Shown: in pieces, positions 15,344-24,601 of the stretch
Numbering within the stretch: position 1 is the stretch's first letter
Layout: every line of letters starts with the position of its first letter
Assembly: GCF_009176545.1 (NCBI RefSeq)
Contig: NZ_VTOJ01000001.1
Location: 496,001 to 560,000, forward strand
Source: Salinigranum salinum
GTDB lineage: Archaea; Halobacteriota; Halobacteria; Halobacteriales; Haloferacaceae
Length of the DNA: 64,000 nt
Direction: 5' to 3'
Notes under the pieces: generated by a model
The model's database searches: none
The model's input: the letters and a program-made list of their open reading frames with translations, nothing else
What the model was told of the DNA's origin: nothing
Made by a program: the position numbers and the translations under genes

Positions 15344-16417
15344 TCACTCCCACCACTCGCTCCGCCGCTCGTCGTACGACGCGTCCCGGAACGGTGGTGG
15401 CTTCTCGTCGTCGCTCTCGGTTCCGAACGCCACGGCGAGCCAGTAGCCGGTGTGCCAGCCGAGGGCGGCGGTGTCGATCCCGACGAGGGTCACGGTGAAC
15501 TGCGAGTACCGTTCGCTGGCACCGTCGCCGTCCGGATCGGGCCCGCGGCTCGACCCGCAGGAGCCCGACCCTGCGGTACACGGCGACGAGTCGGCGTAGC
15601 GGACGACGAGGTCGGCGTCGGGGTCGTCGACGACGCGGAACGTGAGGTTGGTCGGCATGCCGGGCGCGCCGCGTTTGTAGTACCCCAGGGCCCGGTACAC
15701 CTGCTGACGCGCCGCGTCGGGGTCGGGCGCGTCGTCGACGTCGACGAAGACGGTGAAGTCGGGATCGACCCAGGGGAACGCGCGTTCGGTCGCGTTCGGC
15801 TGTGGAAGGGTCGTGAGCGTCACGCCGGTCCGCATCACCGCCTGTGGTTCGTCGTCGTGTCCTAGCCCGAGCGTGTGACCGAGTTCGTGCGTGACGACCT
15901 GGACGGTCGACGCGTCGGAGAGGCCGATCTTGATCTCGACGGTGACGGGACGGTCGATCTGCCCCGCTCGGGTGATGTACGGCGCACAGCCGGCCGTGTG
16001 GTCGGTGCGCTCGCAACCGGTGATCTCGTCGCGGAAGCTGACGACGAGGTCGGGGTTCGGCGCGTCGGGCTGGACCTCGTAGTCGACCGCGTAGCCGGCG
16101 TACCGCGTCGCGTTCGCCTCCCAGTACGCCGTCGCCGCCCGGACCAGCGGGACGACGTCACGCCCAGGTGGGCTCTCGACGGCGACGACGACCGGATCGG
16201 TACCCCACGGGTTCCCGTCCGGCGCAGTCGGCGTCGCGGTTTCGGTCGTCGCGTCGGCTCCCGGTCCGCCGTCGCTACTCGTCACCGACGACGGACTGCT
16301 GCCCGAACTCGGGCGGTCGTCGGCTCTCGACCCACCCTCCGCTCCGAACGCCGGACCGAGACAGCCGGCGAGGACGACGAGAAGGAGGAGCGAGAGGGCC
16401 AGCACGCGGCGGGACAT
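15344..16417 (-). CDS. Matrixin-like zinc metalloprotease lipoprotein
   Basis: A 357-residue secreted protein. The N-terminus has a signal peptide ending in the lipobox LAGC (Cys about residue 19), so it is probably lipid-anchored on the outside of the cell. A Ser/Asp/Thr-rich spacer (residues 25-70) precedes the catalytic domain. The metzincin site HELGHTLGLGHDDE (about residues 177-190) has three zinc-binding His and the catalytic Glu, and the Met-turn follows in QAVMRTG. Two Cys pairs (GCERTDHTAGC and PCTAGSGSCG) suggest disulfides. The substrate is unknown. It stands between a convergent gap and the metal-exporting ATPase. Confidence 0.85.
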   Translation of the reverse strand: MSRRVLALSLLLLVVLAGCLGPAFGAEGGSRADDRPSSGSSPSSVTSSDGGPGADATTETATPTAPDGNPWGTDPVVVAVESPPGRDVVPLVRAATAYWEANATRYAGYAVDYEVQPDAPNPDLVVSFRDEITGCERTDHTAGCAPYITRAGQIDRPVTVEIKIGLSDASTVQVVTHELGHTLGLGHDDEPQAVMRTGVTLTTLPQPNATERAFPWVDPDFTVFVDVDDAPDPDAARQQVYRALGYYKRGAPGMPTNLTFRVVDDPDADLVVRYADSSPCTAGSGSCGSSRGPDPDGDGASERYSQFTVTLVGIDTAALGWHTGYWLAVAFGTESDDEKPPPFRDASYDERRSEWWE

Positions 16418-16497
16418 CTATCCAGCCATCCGCGACCGAGGCACAAATCAGTTGGCCCACGTTCTCACGCGTGATTCGAGCGACGAGCGGCCCGGAC

Positions 16498-19188
16498 TCA
16501 CGACGCCGCGAGCCGATCCGTGTCACCCGCGTCGTCTCGCTCGCCGGCGAGCGTCGGCGTCTCGGGCGCGACGTCCGCGAGTCGCATCGCGTTGCCGGTG
16601 ACGCCGAGACTCATCCCCATGTCGCCGACGACGACGGCGTGGATGACCGACACGAGGCCGAGCGGCGCACCGATCGCGAGCACGGCCTTGACCGCGAGCG
16701 ACGACCAGACGTTCTGTCTGATGACGCGGCTCGTCCGGCGCGAGAGGTCGACGAGGTACGGCACCCGGTGGAGGTCGTCGCTCATGAGCGCGACGTCGGC
16801 GGTCTCGATGGCCGTGTCGGTGCCCGCAGCGCCCATCGCCACGCCGACCGCGGCCGTCGCGAGCGCGGGGGCGTCGTTGACGCCGTCGCCGATCATCGCG
16901 ACCGGGCCGTGGTCGGCCGCCAGCCGGGAGAGGACGTCGACCTTCTCGTCCGGGAGCAGGTCGGCGTGGACCTCGTCGACACCGACCTCCTCGCCGATGA
17001 CGCGGGCCGTCCGCTCGTTGTCCCCGGTGAGCATCGCGGTCCGGACGCCGAACTCGCGGAGCCGGTCGACCGTCCAGCGAGCCTCGGGCCGGACGGTGTC
17101 GGCGACGGCGACGACGCCCTCTAGTTCCGACTCGGTTCCGACGAGGACGACCGAGGCGCCCCGGTCTTGCAGTCGGGGGATGACCTCGTCGGCGAGGTCG
17201 ACGTACGCTCCCGCGTCGTGGTCGCAGTCGCGGGTGATCACCCCGCCGTCCGTCCGTGCGTGGAGGTCCGAGTCGGGGTCGAGGTGGGCGTGGCCGAGGT
17301 CGAACCCGAGATCGGCGAACAGGCCCGGCTTCCCCGCGTAGTGGGTGACGCCGTCGAGATCGGCCCGTACCCCTTTTCCCGGGATCGACTCGAAGGCGGT
17401 GATCTCGCGATCGTCGACGCCCCGCTCGTCCGCGTGAGCGACGACCGCCGCGGCGATGGGGTGTTCGCTCCGCGACTCGAGCGCTCGCGCACAGGCGAGG
17501 AGGTCGGACTCGGTGGTCTCGCCCAGTGGCACCACGTCGACGACACTCAGTTCGCCCGTGGTGAGCGTCCCGGTCTTGTCGAACGCCACGACGTCGACAT
17601 CGGCCATCGCCTCCAGGCGATCGCCGCCCTTGACCAGGACGCCGTTGCGCGCGGCGCTCGTCACGGCCGAGACGATCGACACGGGGGTCGAGATCACGAA
17701 CGCACAGGGGCAGGCGACGACGAGGAGGGTGAGCCCGCGCACGAACCACGTCTCGAACGCCGCCCCGAGCAACAGCGGCGGGCCGAACGCGGTGAGCAGC
17801 GCGCCGACGACGATGACGGGTGTGTAGTAGCGCGCGAACCGATCGATGAACTGTTCGTGGTCGGTCCGGGTCTCCTCGGCGTCGGTGACGAGGTCGACGA
17901 CGCGGGCGAGCGTCGACTCGCTCGCGGGTGCCGTCGTCTCCACCTCGAGGTAGCCCTCCGCGACGATGCTTCCCGCGTACACCTCCGCGCCGACTGATTT
18001 GTCGACGGGGACGGACTCGCCCGTGATGGGTGACTCGTCGACCGCACTCTCCCCCTCGACGACGCGGCCGTCGACCGGCACGTTTTCGCCCGGGCGGACG
18101 ACGACGACCTCTCCCACCGCGACGTCGTCGGCCGGGACGACCCGTTCCTCGCCGTCGCGCACGACCGTGGCGGTGTCCGGCGAGAGGTCGACGAGTTCCT
18201 GCACCGACGAACGTGCCCGGTCCATCGAGAACCGTTCCAGCAGTTCGGCGACCGAGTAGAGCACGGCGAGCGTCGCCGCCTCGAACGGGAGGTCGACCGC
18301 GAGCGCCGCGAGGACGCCGATGCCCATGAGGAGGTCGACGTCGAGCGAGCGGTTGCGCGCCGAGTAGTAGCCGTTTTTGACGATCGGCCGCCCGGCGACG
18401 ACGGCCGCGAGCACGAGCGCCAGCCACGCGACGGTGATCTCGCGCCCGACGACCGTCGCGAGGAGCGGGTCGACCGCCGGGACGGCGAACTCCAACAGCC
18501 CGCCGGCGAGGAGGAACACCGCCCCGACACCGGTCGCCAGCGCGCGGCGTGACCGCCAGATCTCACGGGTCGATGCCGTTTCGTCGCCCGACTCGACGTG
18601 GTAGCCCGCCCCCTCGACGGCGGCGACGACGTCGCCCCGCGACGCCCGTCCGGCGTCGACCGTGACGATGAGCGTCCCGGTCGTGGGTCGGGGGTCGACC
18701 GACGTGACGCCGTCGACGTCCGCGAGCGCGCGTTCGACTTTCCCGGCGCAGGAGGGGCAGTCCATCTCCGGCACCGAGAGCGTGAGTCGCTCGTCGGTCT
18801 CGACGGGGTAGCCGGCGCCCTCGACGGCCGCGCGGATCGCCGCCGGTGTTGTCTCGTCGGCGTCGTAGGCGACGACGAGCGTCCCCGACGTCGGCCGCGG
18901 CGAGACGCGCTCGACACCCCCGACGTCCGCGAGCGCGTGTTCGACCTTGCCGGCGCAGGAGGGACAGTCCATCTCCGGCACCGAGAGCGTGAGTTCGGTC
19001 CCGTCGTTGTCGTCTCTCGCCCCGTCCCGTGTCGAAGCGGTCGCTTCCGCACCCGTCGTTCCTCCCGACCGGCCGTCGGCGTGGGGAGACTCGCGGTCCC
19101 CGACTGCCGTGGCGTCACCGTCGCCGACGGAACACCCGTCGGCGCAGTCACAGCCACCGCCGGCCTCGGGTGGCTCGTCTCGCTTCAT
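16498..19188 (-). CDS. zntA: Heavy-metal P1B-type ATPase (Zn2+/Cd2+/Pb2+ exporter)
   Basis: An 896-residue P1B-2 ATPase that exports divalent soft metals across the membrane using ATP. N-terminal metal-binding parts are a CDCADGC cluster (residues 12-18) and two HMA domains, each with MDCPSCAGK (near residues 75 and 145). Then come about eight membrane helices, an ITGESVP actuator motif, the membrane site CPCAFVISTP (near residue 493), phosphorylation motif DKTGTLT (near 536), SEHPIA, MLTGDNERTA and GDGVNDAP (near 766). The late helix ends HAVVVGDMG, the Asp typical of the Zn/Cd subgroup rather than Cu. Start ATG 19188 (MKRDEPPEAGGG), supported by a TATA box 25-30 bases upstream. Inverted repeats sit just above it. 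Confidence 0.93.
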   Translation of the reverse strand: MKRDEPPEAGGGCDCADGCSVGDGDATAVGDRESPHADGRSGGTTGAEATASTRDGARDDNDGTELTLSVPEMDCPSCAGKVEHALADVGGVERVSPRPTSGTLVVAYDADETTPAAIRAAVEGAGYPVETDERLTLSVPEMDCPSCAGKVERALADVDGVTSVDPRPTTGTLIVTVDAGRASRGDVVAAVEGAGYHVESGDETASTREIWRSRRALATGVGAVFLLAGGLLEFAVPAVDPLLATVVGREITVAWLALVLAAVVAGRPIVKNGYYSARNRSLDVDLLMGIGVLAALAVDLPFEAATLAVLYSVAELLERFSMDRARSSVQELVDLSPDTATVVRDGEERVVPADDVAVGEVVVVRPGENVPVDGRVVEGESAVDESPITGESVPVDKSVGAEVYAGSIVAEGYLEVETTAPASESTLARVVDLVTDAEETRTDHEQFIDRFARYYTPVIVVGALLTAFGPPLLLGAAFETWFVRGLTLLVVACPCAFVISTPVSIVSAVTSAARNGVLVKGGDRLEAMADVDVVAFDKTGTLTTGELSVVDVVPLGETTESDLLACARALESRSEHPIAAAVVAHADERGVDDREITAFESIPGKGVRADLDGVTHYAGKPGLFADLGFDLGHAHLDPDSDLHARTDGGVITRDCDHDAGAYVDLADEVIPRLQDRGASVVLVGTESELEGVVAVADTVRPEARWTVDRLREFGVRTAMLTGDNERTARVIGEEVGVDEVHADLLPDEKVDVLSRLAADHGPVAMIGDGVNDAPALATAAVGVAMGAAGTDTAIETADVALMSDDLHRVPYLVDLSRRTSRVIRQNVWSSLAVKAVLAIGAPLGLVSVIHAVVVGDMGMSLGVTGNAMRLADVAPETPTLAGERDDAGDTDRLAAS

Positions 19189-19212
19189 ATCGTCCCGTAG
19201 CGGTCGACCAGT

Positions 19213-19278
19213 TATTAAATCACCTATCATCCGTTCCGTTCTTGATAGGGATGATTAACAACTGAACTCCGTTCAGTT
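19213..19278 (-). promoter_or_regulatory. Metal-ATPase promoter with two inverted repeats
   Basis: On the minus strand a TATA-like ATTTAATA (19213-19220) lies about 28 bases before the ATPase ATG. Immediately upstream is an inverted repeat CTATCA-N13-TGATAG (19224-19248), and beyond it a perfect 19-bp palindrome AACTGAAC-TCC-GTTCAGTT (19260-19278). These are plausible operator sites for a metal-sensing regulator such as an ArsR- or DtxR-type protein; neither regulator is encoded in the window. The operator role is inference from symmetry and position. Confidence 0.5.
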
Positions 19279-19317
19279 AACAACGAGCGCGAGACGGTCG
19301 CCGTGCTCGGCGACGTG

Positions 19318-19739
19318 AGTGGCTGAGAGGAGTAAGCCCCCTTCTGTTCGTCCCGGCATTCGGCTGAGCGTCCGCGTCCTCCCCGGACGTCGTCCGGGGG
19401 CACGGCGGGGAGTGCCCGACCGTGCTGTCCGGACTACCTTGGCGGCGCGGACTTGCACCGGCGAGGATTCGCCGTTCCATCCGTTCTCGACCCGGGGCTC
19501 ACGGGCGACGCCCGTTCGCCGTCGGGGTACCAGCGGCACCCCGCATCCCTCGGTGGGTTAACTCCCCTTCCTCGCGGTCGGGTTCGCACACCTCATCGGT
19601 CGGGTCGAGGGGTCTCGTTTCTGTTCCAGAGCCAGCCGTCTCCGACTCCGGGCTTGCGCCCGGTCGCCTGTCCGGACGGTGGGGGGACTTTCCTCATGGC
19701 CGCCTGTGCGGCCACGGGAGCCGGGCTCTCTCTGCCACT
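19318..19739 (-). ncRNA. rnpB: RNase P RNA
   Basis: The catalytic RNA of RNase P, which matures tRNA 5' ends. The minus strand carries the universal core GAGGAAAGTCCCCCCACC near its 5' end and ACAGAAGGGGGCTTA near its 3' end. The terminal helix P1 is formed by 5' AGTGGCAGAGAG (19728-19739) pairing with 3' CTCTCAGCCACT (19318-19329), which sets the ends within a few bases. Its length of about 420 bases and GC-rich P3/P12-type hairpins are typical of haloarchaea. A CTTAA element sits near -27. It is divergent from the AMMECR1 gene. Confidence 0.93.
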
Positions 19740-19893
19740 ATAGACTACTCCCGGTCGGCGGTTAAGCCGTTCGATGTCACGGACGCGCGACGGCGACGAG
19801 GCTCGGTACGGCCGCCCGAGGCTGAAATAAACCCTCACGATTCTTCTTGTGTGAAAGGAAGGGTTCAAGTCGACAGCCGCCCTCTTCGAGGGT

Positions 19894-20502
19894 ATGTCGG
19901 AGGCGCAGACCGTTCGCCTGACCTACGAGGATGGGGCGCGTGCGGTCGAACTGGCCCGTGAATCCGTCGAATCGTACGTTTTACACGGCCAACGAGAGCA
20001 GCCGGGCAGTATGCGCGACGCCTTCTACGCGCGCACCGGTGCCTTCGTTCGCCTGCAGTCGACCCGTGGCCGCGGTCGACTCCGCGGGTGTGCCGGCGCG
20101 TATCGGGGCAAAGACCAGCTGGGTCACGCCATCGTCGACGCGGCCATCCAAGCGGCGTCGGGCGACTCCTGCGGCTCGGAGATCGAACCGCAGGAACTCC
20201 CGCACCTGAACATCTCGGTCTGCATCGTCTGTAACCACCTTCTCACCAACGACCCACTCGCCGACCTCGAGCTCGGCCGCCACGGCGTCGCCGTCGACAG
20301 CAAGGGCAAACACGGCTGGCTCTACCCCACGATCCCCGTCGAGAACGACTGGTCGAAAGAGGAGTACCTCACCCGGGTCTGCCGCAAGGCCAAGCTCTCC
20401 CCGTTCGCCTGGCAGACCGACGACGCGATGGTGACGCTGTTCGAGGGGCAGGTCTTCCGCGAGCGCAACGACGGTGGCAGCGTCGAAGAACTCTCGCTGT
20501 AA
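19894..20502 (+). CDS. AMMECR1 domain protein (TIGR00296)
   Basis: A 202-residue AMMECR1-family protein, universal in archaea and eukaryotes but of uncertain biochemical role. Conserved parts are GAFVRLQSTRGRGRLRGCAG (the family's LRGCxG motif, about residues 52-71), AIQAASGDSC, and the glutamate/valine-rich HLNISVCIVCN strand. The block AVDSKGKHGWLYPTIPVEND contains the GxxGxxLP-like turn, followed by EEYLTRVCRKAKLSPFAW. Start ATG 19894 follows an AATAAA-type TATA element around 19826, giving a short leader. Its closeness to RNase P RNA may simply reflect divergent promoters. Confidence 0.88.
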   Translation: MSEAQTVRLTYEDGARAVELARESVESYVLHGQREQPGSMRDAFYARTGAFVRLQSTRGRGRLRGCAGAYRGKDQLGHAIVDAAIQAASGDSCGSEIEPQELPHLNISVCIVCNHLLTNDPLADLELGRHGVAVDSKGKHGWLYPTIPVENDWSKEEYLTRVCRKAKLSPFAWQTDDAMVTLFEGQVFRERNDGGSVEELSL

Positions 20503-20763
20503 CCCGACCTGTTTACTGCGTCGGGCACACTCGCTCCGCTCGCGCACCGTCCCTCGCACAATGCTCTGTTAGAGCCGTCTTCGGTCTGGTTCTCCGGTCG
20601 CGTTCGTCGTGTGTCGAGCACGAGTCCCCTCGCCTCGAACAGTGGGAGATCACCGCCGGTCTCAAACGACAGGGGATCACCACCGGTACACCAACGCACG
20701 CGAGCTGTCGTCTCCCACGAGGACGTGCCAAACAGTCATTACGCGAGTCGAACGAGAGTAGGT

Positions 20764-21240
20764 ATGAAGATATTCGAGACGCAGCTCCCGGGCGTCGGTC
20801 GGCGATACCAGGTGTCTTTCTCGGACGGCGGAACACTCACGATCCTCGTTCACAACGATGGACGGCGAAACGTGTACTGGCGGGACGACCCCGACGAGGA
20901 CAGCGAGGAACTGTTCGTGACGACGGAGCGCGAGGCGGAGAAACTCGCGGAGATCTTCGACGGGACCTTTTTCGAGCCTGTCGGTGACGACCTCGGTGAG
21001 GTACTCTCGGACGCCCGTCTCAAATGGGTGTCTCTCCCCGGGGAATCCCCTATCGTCGGTCGAACGATCGGTGACGTCGGTGTTCGGACGCGGACGGGGG
21101 TTTCGATTCTCGCTGTCGAGCGAGACAAACGAACGATCGCAAATCCAACCCCGGGGACGGAGTTACTCGCGGACGACGTCCTCGTCGTGGTCGGAAGCGA
21201 GGAAGCACACGACGCGTTCGACGAACTCCTCGCGCCCTGA
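20764..21240 (+). CDS. Cation/proton antiporter regulatory subunit (KhtT-like, RCK_C domain)
   Basis: A 158-residue cytosolic protein. The C-terminal 75 residues form an RCK_C (TrkA_C) domain (VGRTIGDVGVRTRTGVSILA then ADDVLVVVGSEEAHDAFDEL), which binds regulatory ligands. The N-terminal part (ETQLPGVGRRYQVSFSDGG) matches KhtT-type subunits. It should gate the antiporter encoded 87 bases downstream, as in KhtTU K+/H+ antiporters. Start ATG 20764. No TATA box stands out beyond GTCATTACG about 25-30 bases upstream. Confidence 0.85.
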   Translation: MKIFETQLPGVGRRYQVSFSDGGTLTILVHNDGRRNVYWRDDPDEDSEELFVTTEREAEKLAEIFDGTFFEPVGDDLGEVLSDARLKWVSLPGESPIVGRTIGDVGVRTRTGVSILAVERDKRTIANPTPGTELLADDVLVVVGSEEAHDAFDELLAP

Positions 21241-21327
21241 CACCTCTCACGGTGACGTTCGTTCACTGCTCCCCTCCAACGGCACCGGAACATAATTCAT
21301 CATAGTCCGTCTATCGACGCCGTACGT

Positions 21328-22527
21328 GTGGCCACTCCGAATCTCGTCCTCACTGCCGGGCTCTTTCTGACGGTCCTCGCCGTCGGTGGACTGGCCGCCC
21401 GGCGCGTTGGCCAGTCGGTGATTCCGGCGTACATCCTCGTTGGCAGTCTCCTCGGCCCCTTCGCACCGACGGTTGGTGGGGTCTCGCTCACGCTCGTCGA
21501 GTCACCGGCGTTCGTTCGGTTGCTTGCGGATCTGGGAGTCGTGCTGCTGCTGTTCTTCGTCGGCCTCGAACTGAGCCTGACATCGTTAGTTCAGAAACGG
21601 GCACGATTCGTTCGTGCGGGTGCAATCGACATCGGAGTCAGCCTCCCGCTGGGCATCCTCGTCGGTCTTCTCTTCGGTTTCACGCTCCTCGAGGCGTTGT
21701 TCGTCGGCCTCATCGTGTTCAATTCCTCGACGGTCATCATCGCCAAGTCGCTCATCGACCTGGAGTGGATTGCCAACCGCGAGAGCGAGGCGATTCTGGG
21801 TGTCATTGTCATCGAGGACATCGTCACGGCCGCCATCTTCGCGGTCCTGTCGGCGGTCGTCCTTGGTGCGACCGACGTCACCACACTTGGAGCAACACTC
21901 GGGCAGGCAGCGGTGGTCCTCCTCCTGCTCGGGCTGGTCGCCTACTACGGCGAGGAGTGGGTCGACCGGGCTTTCGACATCCGGTCGAGCGAACTGTTCC
22001 TCCTCGGCGTGCTCGGTGCGACCACACTCGTCGCCGGGATCGGGCTGGCTGCCGGCGTCAGCGACGCGATAGTCGCGTTCGTCGTCGGAGCGTCGTTCGG
22101 CCAGACCAGCCACGTCGCCCGCATCGAGAGCCTGCTGGCCCCGACCCGCGACCTCTTCGCGGCGGTGTTCTTCTTCGTCATCGGTCTCCAGACGAACCCC
22201 CGAGTGGTCACCTCGGTCGCCGGGGCCGTCGCCGTCGCGGTCGTCGTCACGCTACTCGGTCAGGTCGTCAGCGGGTTTTTCGCCGGACGCAGCTATGGGC
22301 TCTCTGTCGAGCAGGCATCACGGATGGCGAGTGCACTCACCCCTCGTGGTGAGTTCTCGCTAGTGATCGCGGCGTTCCTCGTGACGGCAGGCACCACCGA
22401 CACCCTCCGGGAGACGATCCCCGCGTTCACCGTCGGCTACGTCCTCCTGACGAGCGTCCTCGGGACGGTTCTCATGCGGAACACCCACCTCATCGAACGG
22501 GTTGCAAACAGATACACCAACGGCTGA
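21328..22527 (+). CDS. Cation/proton antiporter, CPA2 family (KhtU/KefB-like)
   Basis: A 399-residue membrane antiporter with about 12 predicted helices and no cytosolic C-terminal domain. CPA2 features include the unwound-helix region FNSSTVIIAKSLIDLEWI, the ion-binding acidic pair VIVIEDIV, the FFFVIGLQTNPRVV segment and a late motif LTPRGEFSLVIAAF. It probably exchanges K+ (or Na+) for H+, with the preceding RCK_C protein as its regulator. K+/H+ exchange matters in a salt-in halophile, but ion selectivity cannot be read from sequence. Start is a GTG at 21328 with another GTG two bases earlier in a different frame; the first residues ATPNLVLTAGLFL begin helix 1. Confidence 0.9.
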   Translation: MATPNLVLTAGLFLTVLAVGGLAARRVGQSVIPAYILVGSLLGPFAPTVGGVSLTLVESPAFVRLLADLGVVLLLFFVGLELSLTSLVQKRARFVRAGAIDIGVSLPLGILVGLLFGFTLLEALFVGLIVFNSSTVIIAKSLIDLEWIANRESEAILGVIVIEDIVTAAIFAVLSAVVLGATDVTTLGATLGQAAVVLLLLGLVAYYGEEWVDRAFDIRSSELFLLGVLGATTLVAGIGLAAGVSDAIVAFVVGASFGQTSHVARIESLLAPTRDLFAAVFFFVIGLQTNPRVVTSVAGAVAVAVVVTLLGQVVSGFFAGRSYGLSVEQASRMASALTPRGEFSLVIAAFLVTAGTTDTLRETIPAFTVGYVLLTSVLGTVLMRNTHLIERVANRYTNG

Positions 22528-22600
22528 GTGGGGAGCAGGACTTCGGAAAAACGACCCGTCTCGATTCGATTGACTAAACGTCTCCCAGCGGAACCGTCGA

Positions 22601-22673
22601 CTCCTCGCTGGTGTGGTGTTCCCAACTCTTCACTCCTCGCTGGCGTGGTGTTCCCAACTCCTCACTCCTCGCC
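22601..22673. repeat. 32-bp tandem repeat at the end of the nicotinate phosphoribosyltransferase gene
   Basis: Two 32-base units (22601-22632 and 22633-22664) differ at two positions, and a nine-base start of a third unit follows. The array runs into the stop codon of the neighbouring gene, so the last codons of that gene lie inside the repeat. Confidence 0.7.
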
Positions 22674-23816
22674 GTACCCACACAGTGCCGCGTCGGCCTC
22701 GGCCCGTGACACTGCCGCGTCGAGAGTCAGGTCGACCCCGTCGACGAGTTCACCGTCTCGAACCAGCGGCTCCAACAGCGCCTCACCGTCTTCGGGTTCG
22801 GGGTCGTCCCGCCGGCGAACCTCGTGTCCGCCCTCTCGGGTCCGGTACACCTCCTTCACGCCGCCGAGCTTTCCGCGCTTGGCGCCCGCGACGCCCTCCA
22901 CCTCGACGATGTCGAGCGCGAAGTCGACCGGATCCGCGTTCGAGACGTATCCACCGACGCCGAAGCCGTCGGCGACGTCGCGGAGGGCGCGGAGGTCGGC
23001 GGGGACGAGGCCGCCGCTGGCGAATATCTCGACGTCCTCGTACCCCTCGCTGTCGAGCGCCCACCGCACCTCCCGGAGGATGTGCCGGAAGTCGCCCCGT
23101 CTCGAACTCGTCGTGTCGAGTCGGACGCTGTCGAGGCGGTCCATCGCCTGCGCCGCTCGCAACACCTCGTCCACCTCGTCGCTGTAGGTGTCGCAGAGCG
23201 CGACCCGCGGGACCTCGGGCGCGACGGTCTCGTCGAACGCGCGCCACGCCGACTCCTGTTCGCCGGGACCGAAACAGATCACGAGCGCGTGGGGCATCGT
23301 CCCCGACGCCTCCCGCCCGAGGATCTCGCCGGCGGCCACGTGCGAGAAGCCGTCGAGACCGGCGACGAGGGCGCTCCGCTCGACCATCGCCGCGATCGAG
23401 GGGTGGACGTGTCGCGCCCCGAACGAGAGCACGAGCGAGTCGGGTGCGGCGGTGCGAACGTCGAGCGCGGCGGTGGCGACGCCACTGGCGTGGCTCAGAA
23501 AGCCCAGGAGCGCGGTCTCGTACTGGGCGAAGTCGAGGTAGTTGCCCGCGATCCGCATCACCGGACCGCCGTCGAACAGCCGTCCCTCGGGGATCGCGTC
23601 GACGTCGACCGGGAGCCCACGGAGCAGGTGCGCTGCGTCCTTCACGCCCGCGAGGAGTTCGTACCCTCCGCCCGAGAACTGATCCGCGGTGACCTCCGTG
23701 ACCACGTGCGGGTTGCGACCGGCCGCTTCGAGCGTCTCCTCTGTGCGCTCGAAGTAGGCGTCCGTCGCTCTCCCCTCGGCGATGGCGTCGGGGGTCACGA
23801 TGTCGAAGTCGGTCAT
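22662..23816 (-). CDS. pncB: Nicotinate phosphoribosyltransferase
   Basis: A 384-residue enzyme of the archaeal NAPRTase group that joins nicotinate to phosphoribosyl pyrophosphate, giving nicotinate mononucleotide for NAD salvage. Recognisable parts are ATDAYFERTEETLEAAG at the N-terminus (the conserved T-D-x-Y), ETALLGFLSHASGVATAALD, FGARHVHPSIAAMVERSAL with the phosphate-contacting His, CDTYSDEVDEVL and FASGGLVPADLRAL near the C-terminal barrel end. The last 50 residues (REGGHEVRRRDDPEPEDGE) form a small charged domain. Start ATG 23816. An isochorismatase-fold hydrolase that may be a nicotinamidase lies 2.4 kb away. Confidence 0.92.
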   Translation of the reverse strand: MTDFDIVTPDAIAEGRATDAYFERTEETLEAAGRNPHVVTEVTADQFSGGGYELLAGVKDAAHLLRGLPVDVDAIPEGRLFDGGPVMRIAGNYLDFAQYETALLGFLSHASGVATAALDVRTAAPDSLVLSFGARHVHPSIAAMVERSALVAGLDGFSHVAAGEILGREASGTMPHALVICFGPGEQESAWRAFDETVAPEVPRVALCDTYSDEVDEVLRAAQAMDRLDSVRLDTTSSRRGDFRHILREVRWALDSEGYEDVEIFASGGLVPADLRALRDVADGFGVGGYVSNADPVDFALDIVEVEGVAGAKRGKLGGVKEVYRTREGGHEVRRRDDPEPEDGEALLEPLVRDGELVDGVDLTLDAAVSRAEADAALCGYGEE

Positions 23817-24124
23817 ACACCCGGTTGCGAGCGGGGCGTGAAAAGTTCACTCGTTCGGTCCACGGGTTCGAAGAGGAATCGTCTTCGATGCGGGCGCTGG
23901 CTGGCCGGTCTCTCCCGCGCGGCCGCTCCGGACAGAGCGAGGTCGAGTCGAAGTGAGGTGGAGTCGAGACGACGCCGGACGTGACTGGTACTGAACGTTT
24001 CGGTCGGCGAGTGTGGGTTCGTGGGATGCGATCGCGCGGGGGTTCCGTCAGTGCCGACCGTCGCCCACCATGCCGGGGGAAGACGCCGATCGGGGTCAGT
24101 TCGGTTCCCGCCTCTCACGGGCCA
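23817..24124. other. Intergenic stretch, no gene seen
   Basis: About 310 bases between nicotinate phosphoribosyltransferase and the amphi-Trp gene. GAGGTCGAGTCGAAGTGAGGTGGAGTCGAG around 23940 is purine-rich with an imperfect repeat. No credible frame, tRNA or TATA box beyond the promoter of the first gene is seen. Confidence 0.5.
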
Positions 24125-24403
24125 CTACTCGCGGACGTCCAGGGCTCCCTCCTCGGCGGTCCGGGCGTCACGCCACCACACTAACTCGAACTCGATACTC
24201 TGTTTCGCTTCGGTGTCCCCGTCGGACCAGTCCGACTCCCCCTCCAGTTTGAACGTGATCGGGTCGGACGGGTTCAGCCGCACGTCTGTCCCCCCGAGCT
24301 CGAGCGTCACGTCGCCGCCCTGATCGAGCTGGTCGGCCAGGCCTCGAAGGTAGTCGGCAACCTCTGCCCGCGTCTTCTGCGCTTCGGTTTCGAGTTCTCC
24401 CAT
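24125..24403 (-). CDS. Amphi-Trp domain protein
   Basis: A 92-residue protein of the amphi-Trp type (TIGR04354-like), common in haloarchaea. It starts MGELETEAQKTRAEVADYLR at 24403. After the helix come LADQLDQGGDVTLELGG and the terminal strands IEFELVWWRDART, where alternating hydrophobic residues and the WW pair give the family its name. Function unknown. The ATG at 24403 matches the family start better than one nine codons upstream. Confidence 0.8.
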   Translation of the reverse strand: MGELETEAQKTRAEVADYLRGLADQLDQGGDVTLELGGTDVRLNPSDPITFKLEGESDWSDGDTEAKQSIEFELVWWRDARTAEEGALDVRE

Positions 24404-24601
24404 ACGACCCGACTCTCCCCGACGAGCCATAAACCGCGCCCGAGGTTCTCGCGGAGCGGTAACCGTCCCGACAGTCCCGCCGTCCGGCGTGGCAAGCAGG
24501 TCCGTGCTGACTGCGACGACCGACGGACGCTACACACTGGCGTGGTTACCACCGTCTCCGAGTCACGTATTTCACGCCGGGCGAGTGAATAAGAAGACGG
24601 T

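Noticed and set aside
18751..19000. Near-identical 40-base DNA blocks inside the metal ATPase gene as a mobile repeat
   Set aside because: They encode the two homologous HMA metal-binding motifs and are explained by internal domain duplication.
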